DNA of 64,000 nucleotides from Knufia peltigerae. Its lineage: Eukaryota; Ascomycota; Eurotiomycetes; Chaetothyriales; Trichomeriaceae. Every line of letters begins with the position of its first letter. Position 1 is the stretch's first letter. A model generated the notes under the pieces. It saw nothing but the letters and a program-made list of their open reading frames with translations, was not told the origin of the DNA and searched no databases. Positions 9,147 through 17,903 of the stretch are shown here, one piece after another. A program made the translations under genes and the position numbers. The stretch spans positions 1 through 64,000 of the forward strand of contig JAPDRN010000153.1 in assembly GCA_030247855.1 (NCBI GenBank), in the 5' to 3' direction.

Positions 9147-9710
9147 TCAGTTGTAGACAACCTTGTAGTTGACGTACGACTGCACGAAGCCGGGCGCAGC
9201 AGCGCCATTGACGGCGACGTACTGGCTGGCCATGTCGATCACGGCGGTGTTGTTGGCGATGGTCACCGGATCGGTCTTGAAGGACGGATCGCGCAGATCG
9301 ACCACGGCGTTCTTGTACAGCACCTGGATCTGGGTGTTGACGGCCGGTGCATTGGCTTCCTGGTTGCGCAGGTTGCCGTTGCCCGCGTCCACCTGGCCGG
9401 CGGTCGGGTCGAAGTACAGCTCGGCGATCTTGCCGTTCTGGCAGGTACCCTGGCCCGGGCCGCCGATGACAAGCTGGTACGGATGCAGGCCCGCAACGTC
9501 ACCTGCAGCTGCCAGCTGGTTGGCCTGGACCGGGTCCATCGGCACGGTGATGTTGGTGGTGCCGATGGCGCCTGCACCGCCGGAAATCGTGCAGGTCAGG
9601 TCGGTCACTTCGCCGGTGAATTCGATGACGCCCGAGCCGTAGGACTGGGCGTTGGCGGCCGCAGCAGCCAGCAGCAGGGTTGCAGCGGAAGCAATCGGGA
9701 GGAGCTTCAT
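9147..9710 (-). CDS. Major fimbrial subunit (SMF-1-like pilin)
   Basis: 187 residues from the ATG at 9710 (GGAG upstream through the leader). Signal peptide MKLLPIASAATLLLAAAAAN with cleavage after AQ. The mature protein starts SYGSGVIEFTGEVTDLTCTI, the classic type 1 pilin opening with donor-strand residues before the first Cys; the second Cys is in GTCQNGKIAELYF. It ends SYVNYKVVYN, a pilin C-terminal beta strand with penultimate Tyr. First gene of the operon, so the most abundant subunit. It resembles the S. maltophilia SMF-1 fimbrillin as I know the family, but I could not align it, so no symbol is given. Confidence 0.9.
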   Translation of the reverse strand: MKLLPIASAATLLLAAAAANAQSYGSGVIEFTGEVTDLTCTISGGAGAIGTTNITVPMDPVQANQLAAAGDVAGLHPYQLVIGGPGQGTCQNGKIAELYFDPTAGQVDAGNGNLRNQEANAPAVNTQIQVLYKNAVVDLRDPSFKTDPVTIANNTAVIDMASQYVAVNGAAAPGFVQSYVNYKVVYN

Positions 9711-9758
9711 GGTGTTGGATTCTTCTTCACAGGTGTGATCCGCGCGTGGCGGCAAAAG

Positions 9759-9788
9759 GGCCCCGCCGCCGGGGAGGACGGCGGGGCC
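9759..9788 (-). promoter_or_regulatory. Stem-loop in the leader of the major pilin gene
   Basis: GGCCCCGCCG and CGGCGGGGCC form a perfect 10-bp all-GC stem with a 10-base loop, 49-78 bases upstream of the pilin ATG. It probably lies in the 5' untranslated region and could stabilise or attenuate the pilin transcript. Confidence 0.5.
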
Positions 9789-9868
9789 GGGAACGGGTGG
9801 GACACTTGGGGAGAAGCGTCCTTCCCGGCAGCCCGGTTCATTGGCCTGCAGGAGGAATGCTAGGAATC

Positions 9869-9884
9869 GGAGGCGGTTGCCTCC
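9869..9884. promoter_or_regulatory. Short inverted repeat upstream of the fimbrial operon
   Basis: GGAGGC-GGTT-GCCTCC, a perfect 6-bp inverted repeat about 160 bases upstream of the pilin start. It could be an operator for the neighbouring response regulators or part of the leader. Nothing else decides between these. Confidence 0.3.
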
Positions 9885-9937
9885 ATCGGACCCGGCCGAG
9901 ATTTCGGCCGCGGTCGCCGAACACGGTTTCCCGCGGA

Positions 9938-10126
9938 TCACGCATCATCACCTTCGTCGTCGGCGGGCGCATGCCGGTGCCAATGACGGCGCAGCTGGTT
10001 GCGGCGCTTCGGCGAGGCGAACAGGTAGTGATTCAACAGTTCGAGGAAGTTCGCCTGCGCGGCTGCGGGCAGCCGGCTGAAGTGCAACAGCAGGGCGATC
10101 AAACGGGGGTCGTCTCGAACGGGCAC
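9938..10126 (-). CDS. Small hypothetical protein between fimbrial operon and response regulator
   Basis: 62 residues from a GTG at 10126; the frame is open further upstream, so a longer form is possible. The sequence (LIALLLHFSRLPAAAQANFL then YLFASPKRRNQLRRHWHRH) is amphipathic, with a basic C-terminal helix and an acidic tail (DDEGDDA). No family is recognised. It lies on the same strand as the response-regulator gene and the fimbrial operon. Coding character is plausible but unproven. Confidence 0.45.
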   Translation of the reverse strand: MPVRDDPRLIALLLHFSRLPAAAQANFLELLNHYLFASPKRRNQLRRHWHRHAPADDEGDDA

Positions 10127-10175
10127 ATCGTCACCGCAGCAGGGATATGTCTCCGAGCCTAGGCATGGGCGACGC

Positions 10176-10192
10176 CGGGTCCATCGGACCCG
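10176..10192 (-). terminator. Possible terminator after the minus-strand response regulator
   Basis: CGGGTCC-ATC-GGACCCG forms a 7-bp stem with a 3-base loop, 8 bases past the stop at 10200. There is no U-tract. Confidence 0.35.
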
Positions 10193-10199
10193 TCCTCAA

Positions 10200-10889
10200 T
10201 CAGTCGGTGGATCCATCCCCGCCTGCGCCTGCGCGTGCGTTCTGTGACGCCTGCACAAGGCCGTGCGTCAGCGCGTACTCGAAGATCTCCGCATCGCGCT
10301 GCAATCCCAGCTTGCGCATCGCTGCGATCTTCTGCGTGCTGATGGTCTTGCGGCTGCGTCCAACGCGCTCGGCGATCTGCATCACGCTCAGCCCCTCGGC
10401 AAACATCCGCAGCACCTCCGATTCCCGCTTCGACAGGGCCTCGGTCTCCTGCACATCGCCCTGCGGGCCACTCTCGGCGATCAGCCGCGCGATCTCCGCT
10501 GATATGAAGGCCTGGCTGCGGCTGGCGGCGTGCACAGCCGGAACCAGCTGCTCCAGCGGATCGCTCTTGCTGACGATGCAGGACACCCCGGCACGCTGTA
10601 TCGAGCGCAGAACCAGAGGGCTCTCCATGCCGGTCAGTACCACCAGGTGCAGGGTCGGAAAGCGGCGCTGCAGGAAGCGCAGCAGCGTAACGCCGTCCCC
10701 ATAGCGGCCATTGGGCATCGAGAAATCGCAGACCGCCACATCCACCGGAGTGCGGCTGAGCAGATCGACCAGTTCGGTGGAATCGCGTACCAGCCCGGCA
10801 ATGGCCAGGCCCGGCGCGGCCTGCAGCAGGTGCTCCATGCCGGCCAGCAGGACCGGATGGTCATCGGCCACGACGATGTTCAACGGCAT
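10200..10889 (-). CDS. RcsB-type response regulator (REC + LuxR/NarL HTH)
   Basis: 229 residues. The receiver opens with acidic pair ADD (residues 8-10), has phospho-acceptor Asp55 in VAVCDFSMPNGRYGDG and conserved Lys in VSKSD. A C-terminal LuxR-type helix-turn-helix (KRESEVLRMFAEGLSVMQIA, then GRSRKTISTQKIAAMRKLG) follows. The insertion MPNGRYGDG and the KTISTQK recognition helix are those of E. coli RcsB rather than ordinary NarL regulators. It is divergent from a second RcsB-like regulator and adjacent to the fimbrial operon, so fimbrial control is a reasonable inference. Confidence 0.9.
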   Translation of the reverse strand: MPLNIVVADDHPVLLAGMEHLLQAAPGLAIAGLVRDSTELVDLLSRTPVDVAVCDFSMPNGRYGDGVTLLRFLQRRFPTLHLVVLTGMESPLVLRSIQRAGVSCIVSKSDPLEQLVPAVHAASRSQAFISAEIARLIAESGPQGDVQETEALSKRESEVLRMFAEGLSVMQIAERVGRSRKTISTQKIAAMRKLGLQRDAEIFEYALTHGLVQASQNARAGAGGDGSTD

Positions 10890-10923
10890 GCTCGCTTCCT
10901 CCCGTGATGGTGCACCGCACGAC

Positions 10924-10953
10924 CTGTCAGAGGGCGTTCGGCTGTCTTATAGT
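10924..10953 (+). promoter_or_regulatory. Candidate promoter for the plus-strand response regulator
   Basis: CTGTCA (10924-10929) and TATAGT (10948-10953) have an 18-base spacer and resemble -35/-10 boxes. Just downstream at 10963-10977 is an A/T palindrome, AAATT-ACGGC-AATTT, that could bind a regulator. Based on motif likeness only. Confidence 0.35.
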
Positions 10954-11005
10954 GGTTCGTGCAAATTACGGCAATTTCTGTCGGTTTAAGCAACAGAGAC
11001 CCTCC

Positions 11006-11665
11006 ATGTCCCATCCGATCATCCGCGTTGCCATCGCCGACGACCATCCGGTCATCCGCATGGGCATTGAAGCTGCCATCGACGATATTCCTACCCTGTC
11101 CTGCATCGGCGCGGTGGGGGATTCCTCGGCCTTGGTCGCGTTGCTGGAGCAGACCGCCTGCGATGTGGTGGTGACCGACTACGCCATGCCCGGCGGCGCC
11201 TTCGGTGACGGTCTGCAGCTGCTTGATCACCTGCGCGCGCGCTTTCCGGACCTGCGCCTGATCGTGATGACCGGGCTCGACCAGCCGGCGATGATCCAGG
11301 CGCTGCACGCCAGTGGCATCGACCACATCCTGAGCAAGGCCGATGACACCAGCCACGTGCCGGCGGCGATCGCAGCGGCATGGGCCAACCGTCGCTACCT
11401 GTCGCCGTCGATCACCCAACTGCTCCCTGCACGCGGGGCCCCGCGTGCCATCGCGGCGCTGTCGCCCCGCGAGCACGAGGTGCTGGCGCTGTTCGTCTCC
11501 GGGTTGAGCGTCAATGAAATCGCAACCCGACTGGACCGTCGCAAGCAGACGATCAGTACCCAGAAGACCGCCGGAATGGCCAAGCTCGGCATCGACAAGG
11601 ACGCCGACCTGTTCAAGTTCGCCAGCGAGCTGGGACTGCGCACAGTCAGGCCGGATACGGAGTAG
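11006..11665 (+). CDS. RcsB-type response regulator (REC + LuxR/NarL HTH)
   Basis: 219 residues from the ATG at 11006; an upstream in-frame ATG at 10904 would add a non-domain leader and lies in the divergent promoter. Receiver: ADDHP at 11-15, phospho-acceptor Asp58 in VVVTDYAMPGGAFGDG and Lys in ILSKADD. HTH: LSPREHEVLALFVSGLSVNE then RRKQTISTQKTAGMAKLG. As in its divergent paralog, MPGxxxGDG and TISTQK mark it as RcsB-like. It ends 11 bases from the convergent hybrid kinase gene. Probably partner of one or both kinases to its right. Confidence 0.9.
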   Translation: MSHPIIRVAIADDHPVIRMGIEAAIDDIPTLSCIGAVGDSSALVALLEQTACDVVVTDYAMPGGAFGDGLQLLDHLRARFPDLRLIVMTGLDQPAMIQALHASGIDHILSKADDTSHVPAAIAAAWANRRYLSPSITQLLPARGAPRAIAALSPREHEVLALFVSGLSVNEIATRLDRRKQTISTQKTAGMAKLGIDKDADLFKFASELGLRTVRPDTE

Positions 11666-11676
11666 CAACAGCCTGC

Positions 11677-14600
11677 TCACGCTCCATCCCGCAGGCCATC
11701 GCGATAGGCTTCGATCAGGTCGCGCAGATCGGACAGCAGTGCACCGCGTTCATCCTTCGACAGCGACTGTCCTTCTCGCAGCAACCGTTCGGCATCGCCA
11801 AAACGAGCGCCAAGCGGTTTTTCACCCATCATCAGCAGCACGCCCTTCAGCGCATGCAATTGCTCCAGCAGCGCCGCGTCGTCGCCACTCTCGTCCGCAG
11901 CCTGCATCCTGTCCAGGTCGCGGGTGCTGCTTTCCACGAACAATGCACGCAGCTTGTGCGGCTTGTCCTTTCCTGCCGGCGAAGGGGACCGTGGCGGCGA
12001 CGGCAGCGCCTGCAGGTAGCGATCCAGCATCGCCAGCAGCCGGGCCAGGTCCAGCGGCTTGAGCAGCAGGTCGTCGATGCCCGCAGCGCGGCAGCGTTCG
12101 CGTTCACTGGCCAGCGCAGTGGCGGTCACGGCGAGGATCGGCAGCGTCTCGCCGCGACTACGCAGGGCCCGTGCCAGCTGGTAGCCATCGAGGACCGGCA
12201 TGTTGATGTCGGTCATCACGATATCCCACGCCCCTGGTTGCCAGCCGGTCAACGCCACCTGCCCGTTTTCCATTGCGTCGACCTGGCAGTCCAGCTCCTC
12301 CAGCTGCTGCTGGATCAGCTCGCGATTGACCGGGTTGTCTTCCACCAACAGAACACGGCCTCGCGTGCGACGTGTTTCGGCCTGCGGCGCAGCGTCATGC
12401 GCCCGCGCCACAGGCATCCACTCCCCGCGCAGCGCCTGCAGCAACGCGGGGCTGGCATAGCAGGAAACGTGCACCGCATCATCGCGCTGCTCAGGCGACA
12501 ACGGCCCCCTTGGATAGGCCCGCACGACCCTGGCATAGCTGGGCAGCACCGCCAGCTCCTCTTCATCGTTCCAGGCACGGCGCTCGCCGAAGATCAGCAG
12601 CGTGGCTCCGGACGCGCCATCCGCAGGTCGCTCGATCACCGTCACATCGGCGCCCCAGCGGTGCAGCAACTGCCCGATCTCCTGCCGCCACTCCTGCGCC
12701 GACGACAACAGGGCAATGCGACGACCGGACAGTGGCTGGTCCGGCGCTGTCGCGACAACTGAACGGTGAACGGGTACGTCAAGGGTAAACACGCTACCGA
12801 CACCCAGCGTGCTCTGCACCTGGATCCGCCCTCCCAGCAGTTGCGCCAACTGCTGGCACAACGCCAGGCCAAGACCACTGCCGCCGTAGCGCCGGGAGAC
12901 GCTGGCATCGCCCTGCTGGAAGGGACGGAACAGCGTGGCGACCTGTTCCTCGGAAAGACCAATGCCCGAGTCGACCACCTGCAGGCGCAGCTGCCGCTGT
13001 TCCCCTGCCCCGCCACCATCCTCAGCCCGCAGGGTGATGCGACCGGAGGCAGTGAACTTCACCGCATTGCTCAGCAGATTGTTGAGGATCTGGCGGATAC
13101 GGTGGACGTCGCCGATGAAGGTCCCATCCAGCGCCGGGTCGATGGCGAAGTACAGCTTCACGTCCTTGCGCTGCGCTTCCGGGGCGTACAGCAGCGCGGC
13201 CTGTTCGATCAGCGGGCGCAGCGAGAACGGTAGCGGATCGATGTCCAGCTGCCCTGCTTCGATCTTGGAGAAATCCAGCACGTCGCTGATGATCGCCATC
13301 AGCGAATCGGCCGACAGTCGAATCCGCTGCAGGCGTTCATGCTGGTCGGGCTGCAATGGTGAACGTGCCAGCAGCTCAAGGTGCCCCAGCACACCGTTGA
13401 GCGGCGTGCGGATTTCATGGCTCATCGTCGCCACGAATGTGGTCTTGGCGCGACTGGCGGCCTCGGCCGCTTCGCGCGCGCGCTCCGAATCCTGCCGCGC
13501 CTGCTGCAGCGTGCGCTGGAGTTCCACCTGCGCGGTAGCATCGCGCATCGCACACACCCAGACCGCTTGGTCGTGGTAATTGGCTGCCGCCAGGGCGACC
13601 TGCAGCTGGCGGGCGTCGTTCGTGCCGGCATCAAGCGCCCAGTTGAATTCACCGCCACGGGCTGGCAGGCCACGTGCATGCGCGATCAATTGGGCATAGA
13701 GCTCCGGGACGGCTTCGTCCTGGCCGGATTCGCCGACCAGCTCGCGCGCCACCTGGTTCTGCAGCAGAGCGGCACCATCAGCCCGGCGCAGCAGCGCCAG
13801 GCCCACCGGTGCAGTACCAATGATGGCCTGGCTCAGCGCTTCGCTCTCATACACCCGCGAGGCATCGGCCAACGCGGGTGCGAAGACGCGACGGTCCATC
13901 CGCCACAGCAGCATCCACAGTGCAGCCAGGATCAGCAGTGCAGTGAACACGCGCAGCAGGATCGCCGCATGCTGCTCCCGCCACAGGTCTGCCCAGCCGT
14001 ACAGGTGGGTAAGGCGCCAATCCACCCCGCGCAGCGCGCCGCTGACCAGGAACCGGCCATCGTGGTACTGGCGCTGCCCTGCGGCCGATCGCGCATCTGC
14101 CAGCGCCGCAGCCAACGTGGCAGGTGATTGCGCGAGCGCCCCGCCCGCCAGCACCACGCGTCCGTCACCGGTGGTCACCAGGTAACTGCCGGGATCGGTT
14201 GCCTCCAGTCGTCCCTTGAGGTTGTCGATGGATTCGAACACCACGCGCCGGAAGTACGGCGCGTCCGCACGGGCCATGGTCATCACACCAATCAACGCGG
14301 GTTGACCGTTGAGCGGATTTTCACCGAGGAAAGACACCAGGCGACGGCCCTGCGCCGCACCCACCACTGGACCGGGCGCGGGAACCTGATCGCCCACGGC
14401 AGTCTCCATCTGCATCAGCTTTTCGAAGGCCTGTGCACGGGTTGGCACCTTCAGGGTCTGCAGCAGCTGGGCCTCGTCGATCACACCGGCCACGGCCAGC
14501 AGTCGCCCTCGCGGCTCATACGCGAACATGGTGGTCGGGCCCTGGGTCTGCAGGGCGGTGATGGTAGCGGCGGTATACACCGAGTATTCGTGCAGCATTC

Positions 14601-15030
14601 CCAGATAGGGCTGGAGCTCGTCCGGCGGCATGGGTTGCGAGGGGTTGCCCAACACCAGCCATGGAACCGAAGCGCGTCCTTCAGCACGCACAACCAGTTG
14701 CTGTCCCTGCGCAAGGAAGTCACTGAGCAGAGGGGTACCCAATCGTCGCAGCTCGTCCTGCTGGTCAGTCCACAATGCATCATTGGCATTGATGCTGTTG
14801 GCATAGGCGCGATCGCGCTGGGACAGGAAATAATCCAGCGCGGACTGCGCCTCCTGGAAGGTCTGCCGCTCGCGCGAGTGGAACGCGCCGATGCCACCGA
14901 CAAGGCTGGCGACGGCCGTCAACACGATCAGGATGCTGATCAGCCCGCCACCACCAAACAGCAGGCGTCGCTGCAGTCTGCGCAGTGCATCGATCTGGTT
15001 GATGGGCGCTGTTGGCGCGGCCGGATGCAT
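11677..15030 (-). CDS. Hybrid sensor histidine kinase with receiver and Hpt domains
   Basis: 1117 residues from the ATG at 15030 (AAGGGGAATCACC upstream); the open frame extends further but antisense-like. Layout: transmembrane segment ~23-50, periplasmic sensor domain ~51-350, second transmembrane segment ~356-377, PAS-like linker ~395-500, HisKA with phospho-His538 (TMSHEIRTPLNG), HATPase with N box (ILNNLLSNAVKF, ~648), DSGIGLS (~687) and YGGSGLGLALC (~715). Then comes a degenerate receiver-like segment ~768-870, a true receiver with Asp941 (MTDINMPVLDG) and Lys991, and a C-terminal Hpt with His1059 (EQLHALKG). This is a BvgS/ArcB-style phosphorelay in one chain. It is downstream of, and likely co-transcribed with, its paralog. 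Confidence 0.93.
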   Translation of the reverse strand: MHPAAPTAPINQIDALRRLQRRLLFGGGGLISILIVLTAVASLVGGIGAFHSRERQTFQEAQSALDYFLSQRDRAYANSINANDALWTDQQDELRRLGTPLLSDFLAQGQQLVVRAEGRASVPWLVLGNPSQPMPPDELQPYLGMLHEYSVYTAATITALQTQGPTTMFAYEPRGRLLAVAGVIDEAQLLQTLKVPTRAQAFEKLMQMETAVGDQVPAPGPVVGAAQGRRLVSFLGENPLNGQPALIGVMTMARADAPYFRRVVFESIDNLKGRLEATDPGSYLVTTGDGRVVLAGGALAQSPATLAAALADARSAAGQRQYHDGRFLVSGALRGVDWRLTHLYGWADLWREQHAAILLRVFTALLILAALWMLLWRMDRRVFAPALADASRVYESEALSQAIIGTAPVGLALLRRADGAALLQNQVARELVGESGQDEAVPELYAQLIAHARGLPARGGEFNWALDAGTNDARQLQVALAAANYHDQAVWVCAMRDATAQVELQRTLQQARQDSERAREAAEAASRAKTTFVATMSHEIRTPLNGVLGHLELLARSPLQPDQHERLQRIRLSADSLMAIISDVLDFSKIEAGQLDIDPLPFSLRPLIEQAALLYAPEAQRKDVKLYFAIDPALDGTFIGDVHRIRQILNNLLSNAVKFTASGRITLRAEDGGGAGEQRQLRLQVVDSGIGLSEEQVATLFRPFQQGDASVSRRYGGSGLGLALCQQLAQLLGGRIQVQSTLGVGSVFTLDVPVHRSVVATAPDQPLSGRRIALLSSAQEWRQEIGQLLHRWGADVTVIERPADGASGATLLIFGERRAWNDEEELAVLPSYARVVRAYPRGPLSPEQRDDAVHVSCYASPALLQALRGEWMPVARAHDAAPQAETRRTRGRVLLVEDNPVNRELIQQQLEELDCQVDAMENGQVALTGWQPGAWDIVMTDINMPVLDGYQLARALRSRGETLPILAVTATALASERERCRAAGIDDLLLKPLDLARLLAMLDRYLQALPSPPRSPSPAGKDKPHKLRALFVESSTRDLDRMQAADESGDDAALLEQLHALKGVLLMMGEKPLGARFGDAERLLREGQSLSKDERGALLSDLRDLIEAYRDGLRDGA

Positions 15031-15076
15031 GGTGATTCCCCTTGAATGATGTCGTGCGATGGCGCCCGCAATGAAT

Positions 15077-17743
15077 CTAGTCCAAGCCCTGCCCGACCGC
15101 CAGCGGCCGCCGCCCCGGCCGCTGGGACGGTGCCAGCAACGCCTGCAGCAGCGATTCACCGGAATAGCAGGATACCCGCCAGGTGCACCCCCGACGCTGT
15201 GCACGCAGGGGGCCATCGGCACTGACCCGCACCACGCATCGTCCGTCCTCGGCAAAGATCGGCAGATCCCGCGCGGGTGCCCGCTCGAACAGGACCAGCG
15301 GCGTGGCCGCATCGACATCGTGCAGGGCCAACAGGCCCGGATCATCCATCACCTGCACATGGGCGCCCCATGCCTGCAGGCGCCGGCTCAGTTCATCGCT
15401 CCAGCCGGCTGCCGCCGAGGCAAGCACCACGCTGCGTCCCGCCAGCGGCCGAGGCGCAGCGCCCGCCACCCGCCCCACCGGTACCGCGAAAGTAAACACA
15501 CTGCCCACGGCGGGCGTGCTGCGCGCATGGATCTCCCCGCCCATCCGCAGGCACAGTTCCCGGCACAACGACAGCCCCAGTCCGGACCCGCCGAAGCGGG
15601 TGATGATGCTCGCATCGGCCTGCACATAGGGCTGGAACAGCCGCTCCAGCTGCAACGGGCTCAGGCCGATGCCCGAGTCGGCCACCTCCACATGCAGCAA
15701 CAGTGATTCGTCCTGCGCTTCCACCCGAACCCGCAGCGCGATGCGTCCAGAAAGGGTGAACTTCACCGCATTGCTGACCAGATTGCGCAGTACCTGCTCG
15801 ATGCGCGCCTGCGGGCCTTCCACCTGGGTAGGCACCGCCGCATCCACCGACAGATCCATCACCAGCCCCTTGGCTTCCGCCAGCGGGGAGAACAACACGG
15901 CAACTCGCTCCAGCAGGGCGATCGGTTCGAATGCTTCGGCCTGCAGCTCCAGCTGGCCCGCTTCGGCACGGGAGAAATCCAGCACGTCATTGATGATCTG
16001 CAGCAGTGAGTCGGCCGATTGGTTGATGCGGCGCAGTCGGGCCTGCTGATCCTCATCGAGCGGGGAACGGCCAAGCAGTTCGAGGTGGCCAAGGATACCG
16101 TGCAGCGGCGTGCGGATTTCGTGGCTCATCGTCGCCAGGAAGATGCCCTTGGCGCGGCTTGCCGCTTCGGCGGCCTGGCGTGCCTGCGCCTGCTGCTGCT
16201 CCAGCTCCACGCGCGCGCTGAGATCGCGCAGCGCGCACAGCAGTACGCTGCGCCCCTGATAGGTGGCGCCGACGGCACCGACCAGCAGCTGCCGGCCGGG
16301 CGATTTGTCATTGGCAGGAACAGGCAGCTCGAACTCCACTGGCGCCTGGAACGTGCCGGTCCCGGACTCCTGTTCGGACGCCAGCTGCACCAGTTGCAGG
16401 TACAGCGGTACGCCACTGCGCTCGGCCGCTGCGGCATAGTGGCGCATCAGCTCGTTCTGCAGGACAGGGCGGGCCTCGCTGCGGTCGATCAGGCACAGGC
16501 CCACCGGCGACAACTGGATGAGGGACCGGCTGAGCTGCTCGCCCTGGTAGACGCGTGCTGCGCGCGCCAGCGCGGGGCCGAACACGCGCCAGTGCAGCCA
16601 GGCAAGCAACGTCCACAGGCCCAGCAGTAGTCCGCCCCCCAGCACGGCGGCCACAGCGTACAGACGCCTGCCATCCTGGGCGATGTCACCCACGCAATAG
16701 GTGTTCACCAGCAGCCAGTCGGTGCCGGCGACACGCAACGCCTGGTAGAAGCGGGGCCCCTGCCGGAACGCCACCACGGACTCGTCGCCCTGCCTGCCAG
16801 CGCGTAGCGCACGCATTGCGCTGTCCAGCGGCAATCCGGTGGCATCCGCGGTGCCGGCAACCACGCGGCCATCAGCGGTCACCACGAATGACGTGCCACG
16901 ATCTGCAACCGCCATCACCCGTGCGAGTCGATCTGTCGGTTCCAGGGTCACGAATGTACCGATCGCGCCGCCCTTGTCGTGCGCCGAAAGCCGCACCGCG
17001 ATCGAAGCTGCGGCGCTCACAGGATGGCGCACCAAGGTGATCTGCATGTCGCTGGCCGTGCCAGGCACAGCATCTGCGGAGGGCGTCGACAGCCGCTGCA
17101 GGTGCCGGAACAATCCCGCACGATGGCCGGCACCGGTGGCAGCCAGCAGGCGCTGTTCGGTCAAGCCGTCCCCCAGCACCAGGAACTGGTGGCTGGGATC
17201 GAAGAAGAAGCCGCTGGCGGCCGTATCCGGTTCTCCCTGTGGCGTGCTCAGCCTGCGGATCACCGACAACGAATGGGCCAATGTGAGATAGCGGTCCAGA
17301 CGGGCAAGAGGCCAGGTGTCGGTGCCGACCCCCAACACCATCTGCGGAGCGCTTTCGGGCCCGGCGCTGACGATCATCCGCTGACCACCGGCCAGGTAGC
17401 GCTGCCGCTCCGCCAGCCGGGTGGCGACGTCGCTGTCCGGACGATGCCGCCAGGCATACTCGGCCATGTTCAACATGCGCTGGTGTGCCGCGTCCGCCGC
17501 CACCAGATGCGCCTCGACTGCCGCATGGGTGCGCTGCAGCCCTTCCAGACGACGTGTCTGGAAGCCGCTGGCGTGCAGCAGCACCAGCGCGACCACCCCG
17601 GCCACGATGGCAAGGCTGAGCAGGCAGCCGCCCCACAGCAGCACGCGGTGCTGGTAGCGGCGCAACGCACTGACATCGCAGTCTTCGCCGTCGAAGGAGC
17701 TGCGACCGCGCAACAGCGGTGGAAGGGAGGGAAACCAGTGCAT
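15077..17743 (-). CDS. Sensor histidine kinase, paralog lacking receiver and Hpt domains
   Basis: 888 residues from the ATG at 17743; an ATG at 17773 is a possible alternative, and neither has a strong SD. Layout matches the downstream kinase: transmembrane ~34-56, periplasmic sensor ~57-358, transmembrane ~361-383, PAS-like linker, HisKA with His541 (TMSHEIRTPLHG), HATPase with NLVSNAVKF, DSGIGLS and FGGSGLGLSLC. It then has the same degenerate receiver-like segment (SVVLASAAAGWSDELSRRLQ...) and stops. No Asp-bearing receiver or Hpt is present, so phosphate must pass directly to a response regulator or through the partner kinase. 46 bases separate it from the next gene. Confidence 0.92.
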   Translation of the reverse strand: MHWFPSLPPLLRGRSSFDGEDCDVSALRRYQHRVLLWGGCLLSLAIVAGVVALVLLHASGFQTRRLEGLQRTHAAVEAHLVAADAAHQRMLNMAEYAWRHRPDSDVATRLAERQRYLAGGQRMIVSAGPESAPQMVLGVGTDTWPLARLDRYLTLAHSLSVIRRLSTPQGEPDTAASGFFFDPSHQFLVLGDGLTEQRLLAATGAGHRAGLFRHLQRLSTPSADAVPGTASDMQITLVRHPVSAAASIAVRLSAHDKGGAIGTFVTLEPTDRLARVMAVADRGTSFVVTADGRVVAGTADATGLPLDSAMRALRAGRQGDESVVAFRQGPRFYQALRVAGTDWLLVNTYCVGDIAQDGRRLYAVAAVLGGGLLLGLWTLLAWLHWRVFGPALARAARVYQGEQLSRSLIQLSPVGLCLIDRSEARPVLQNELMRHYAAAAERSGVPLYLQLVQLASEQESGTGTFQAPVEFELPVPANDKSPGRQLLVGAVGATYQGRSVLLCALRDLSARVELEQQQAQARQAAEAASRAKGIFLATMSHEIRTPLHGILGHLELLGRSPLDEDQQARLRRINQSADSLLQIINDVLDFSRAEAGQLELQAEAFEPIALLERVAVLFSPLAEAKGLVMDLSVDAAVPTQVEGPQARIEQVLRNLVSNAVKFTLSGRIALRVRVEAQDESLLLHVEVADSGIGLSPLQLERLFQPYVQADASIITRFGGSGLGLSLCRELCLRMGGEIHARSTPAVGSVFTFAVPVGRVAGAAPRPLAGRSVVLASAAAGWSDELSRRLQAWGAHVQVMDDPGLLALHDVDAATPLVLFERAPARDLPIFAEDGRCVVRVSADGPLRAQRRGCTWRVSCYSGESLLQALLAPSQRPGRRPLAVGQGLD

Positions 17744-17903
17744 GGGTGAGCAGGAGGCGGCCCCGGCGCACATCGTCGGGACGGCGCTCCCGTGGAAGGG
17801 CCGGTGATGGGATCACGAGGCTATCGACGCCCTGCCCCCCTCCCCATAGGACAGGGCTGAGTTCGATCCGCTGCGACCTGTCAGGCACCGTCGTGGCAGG
17901 CGG

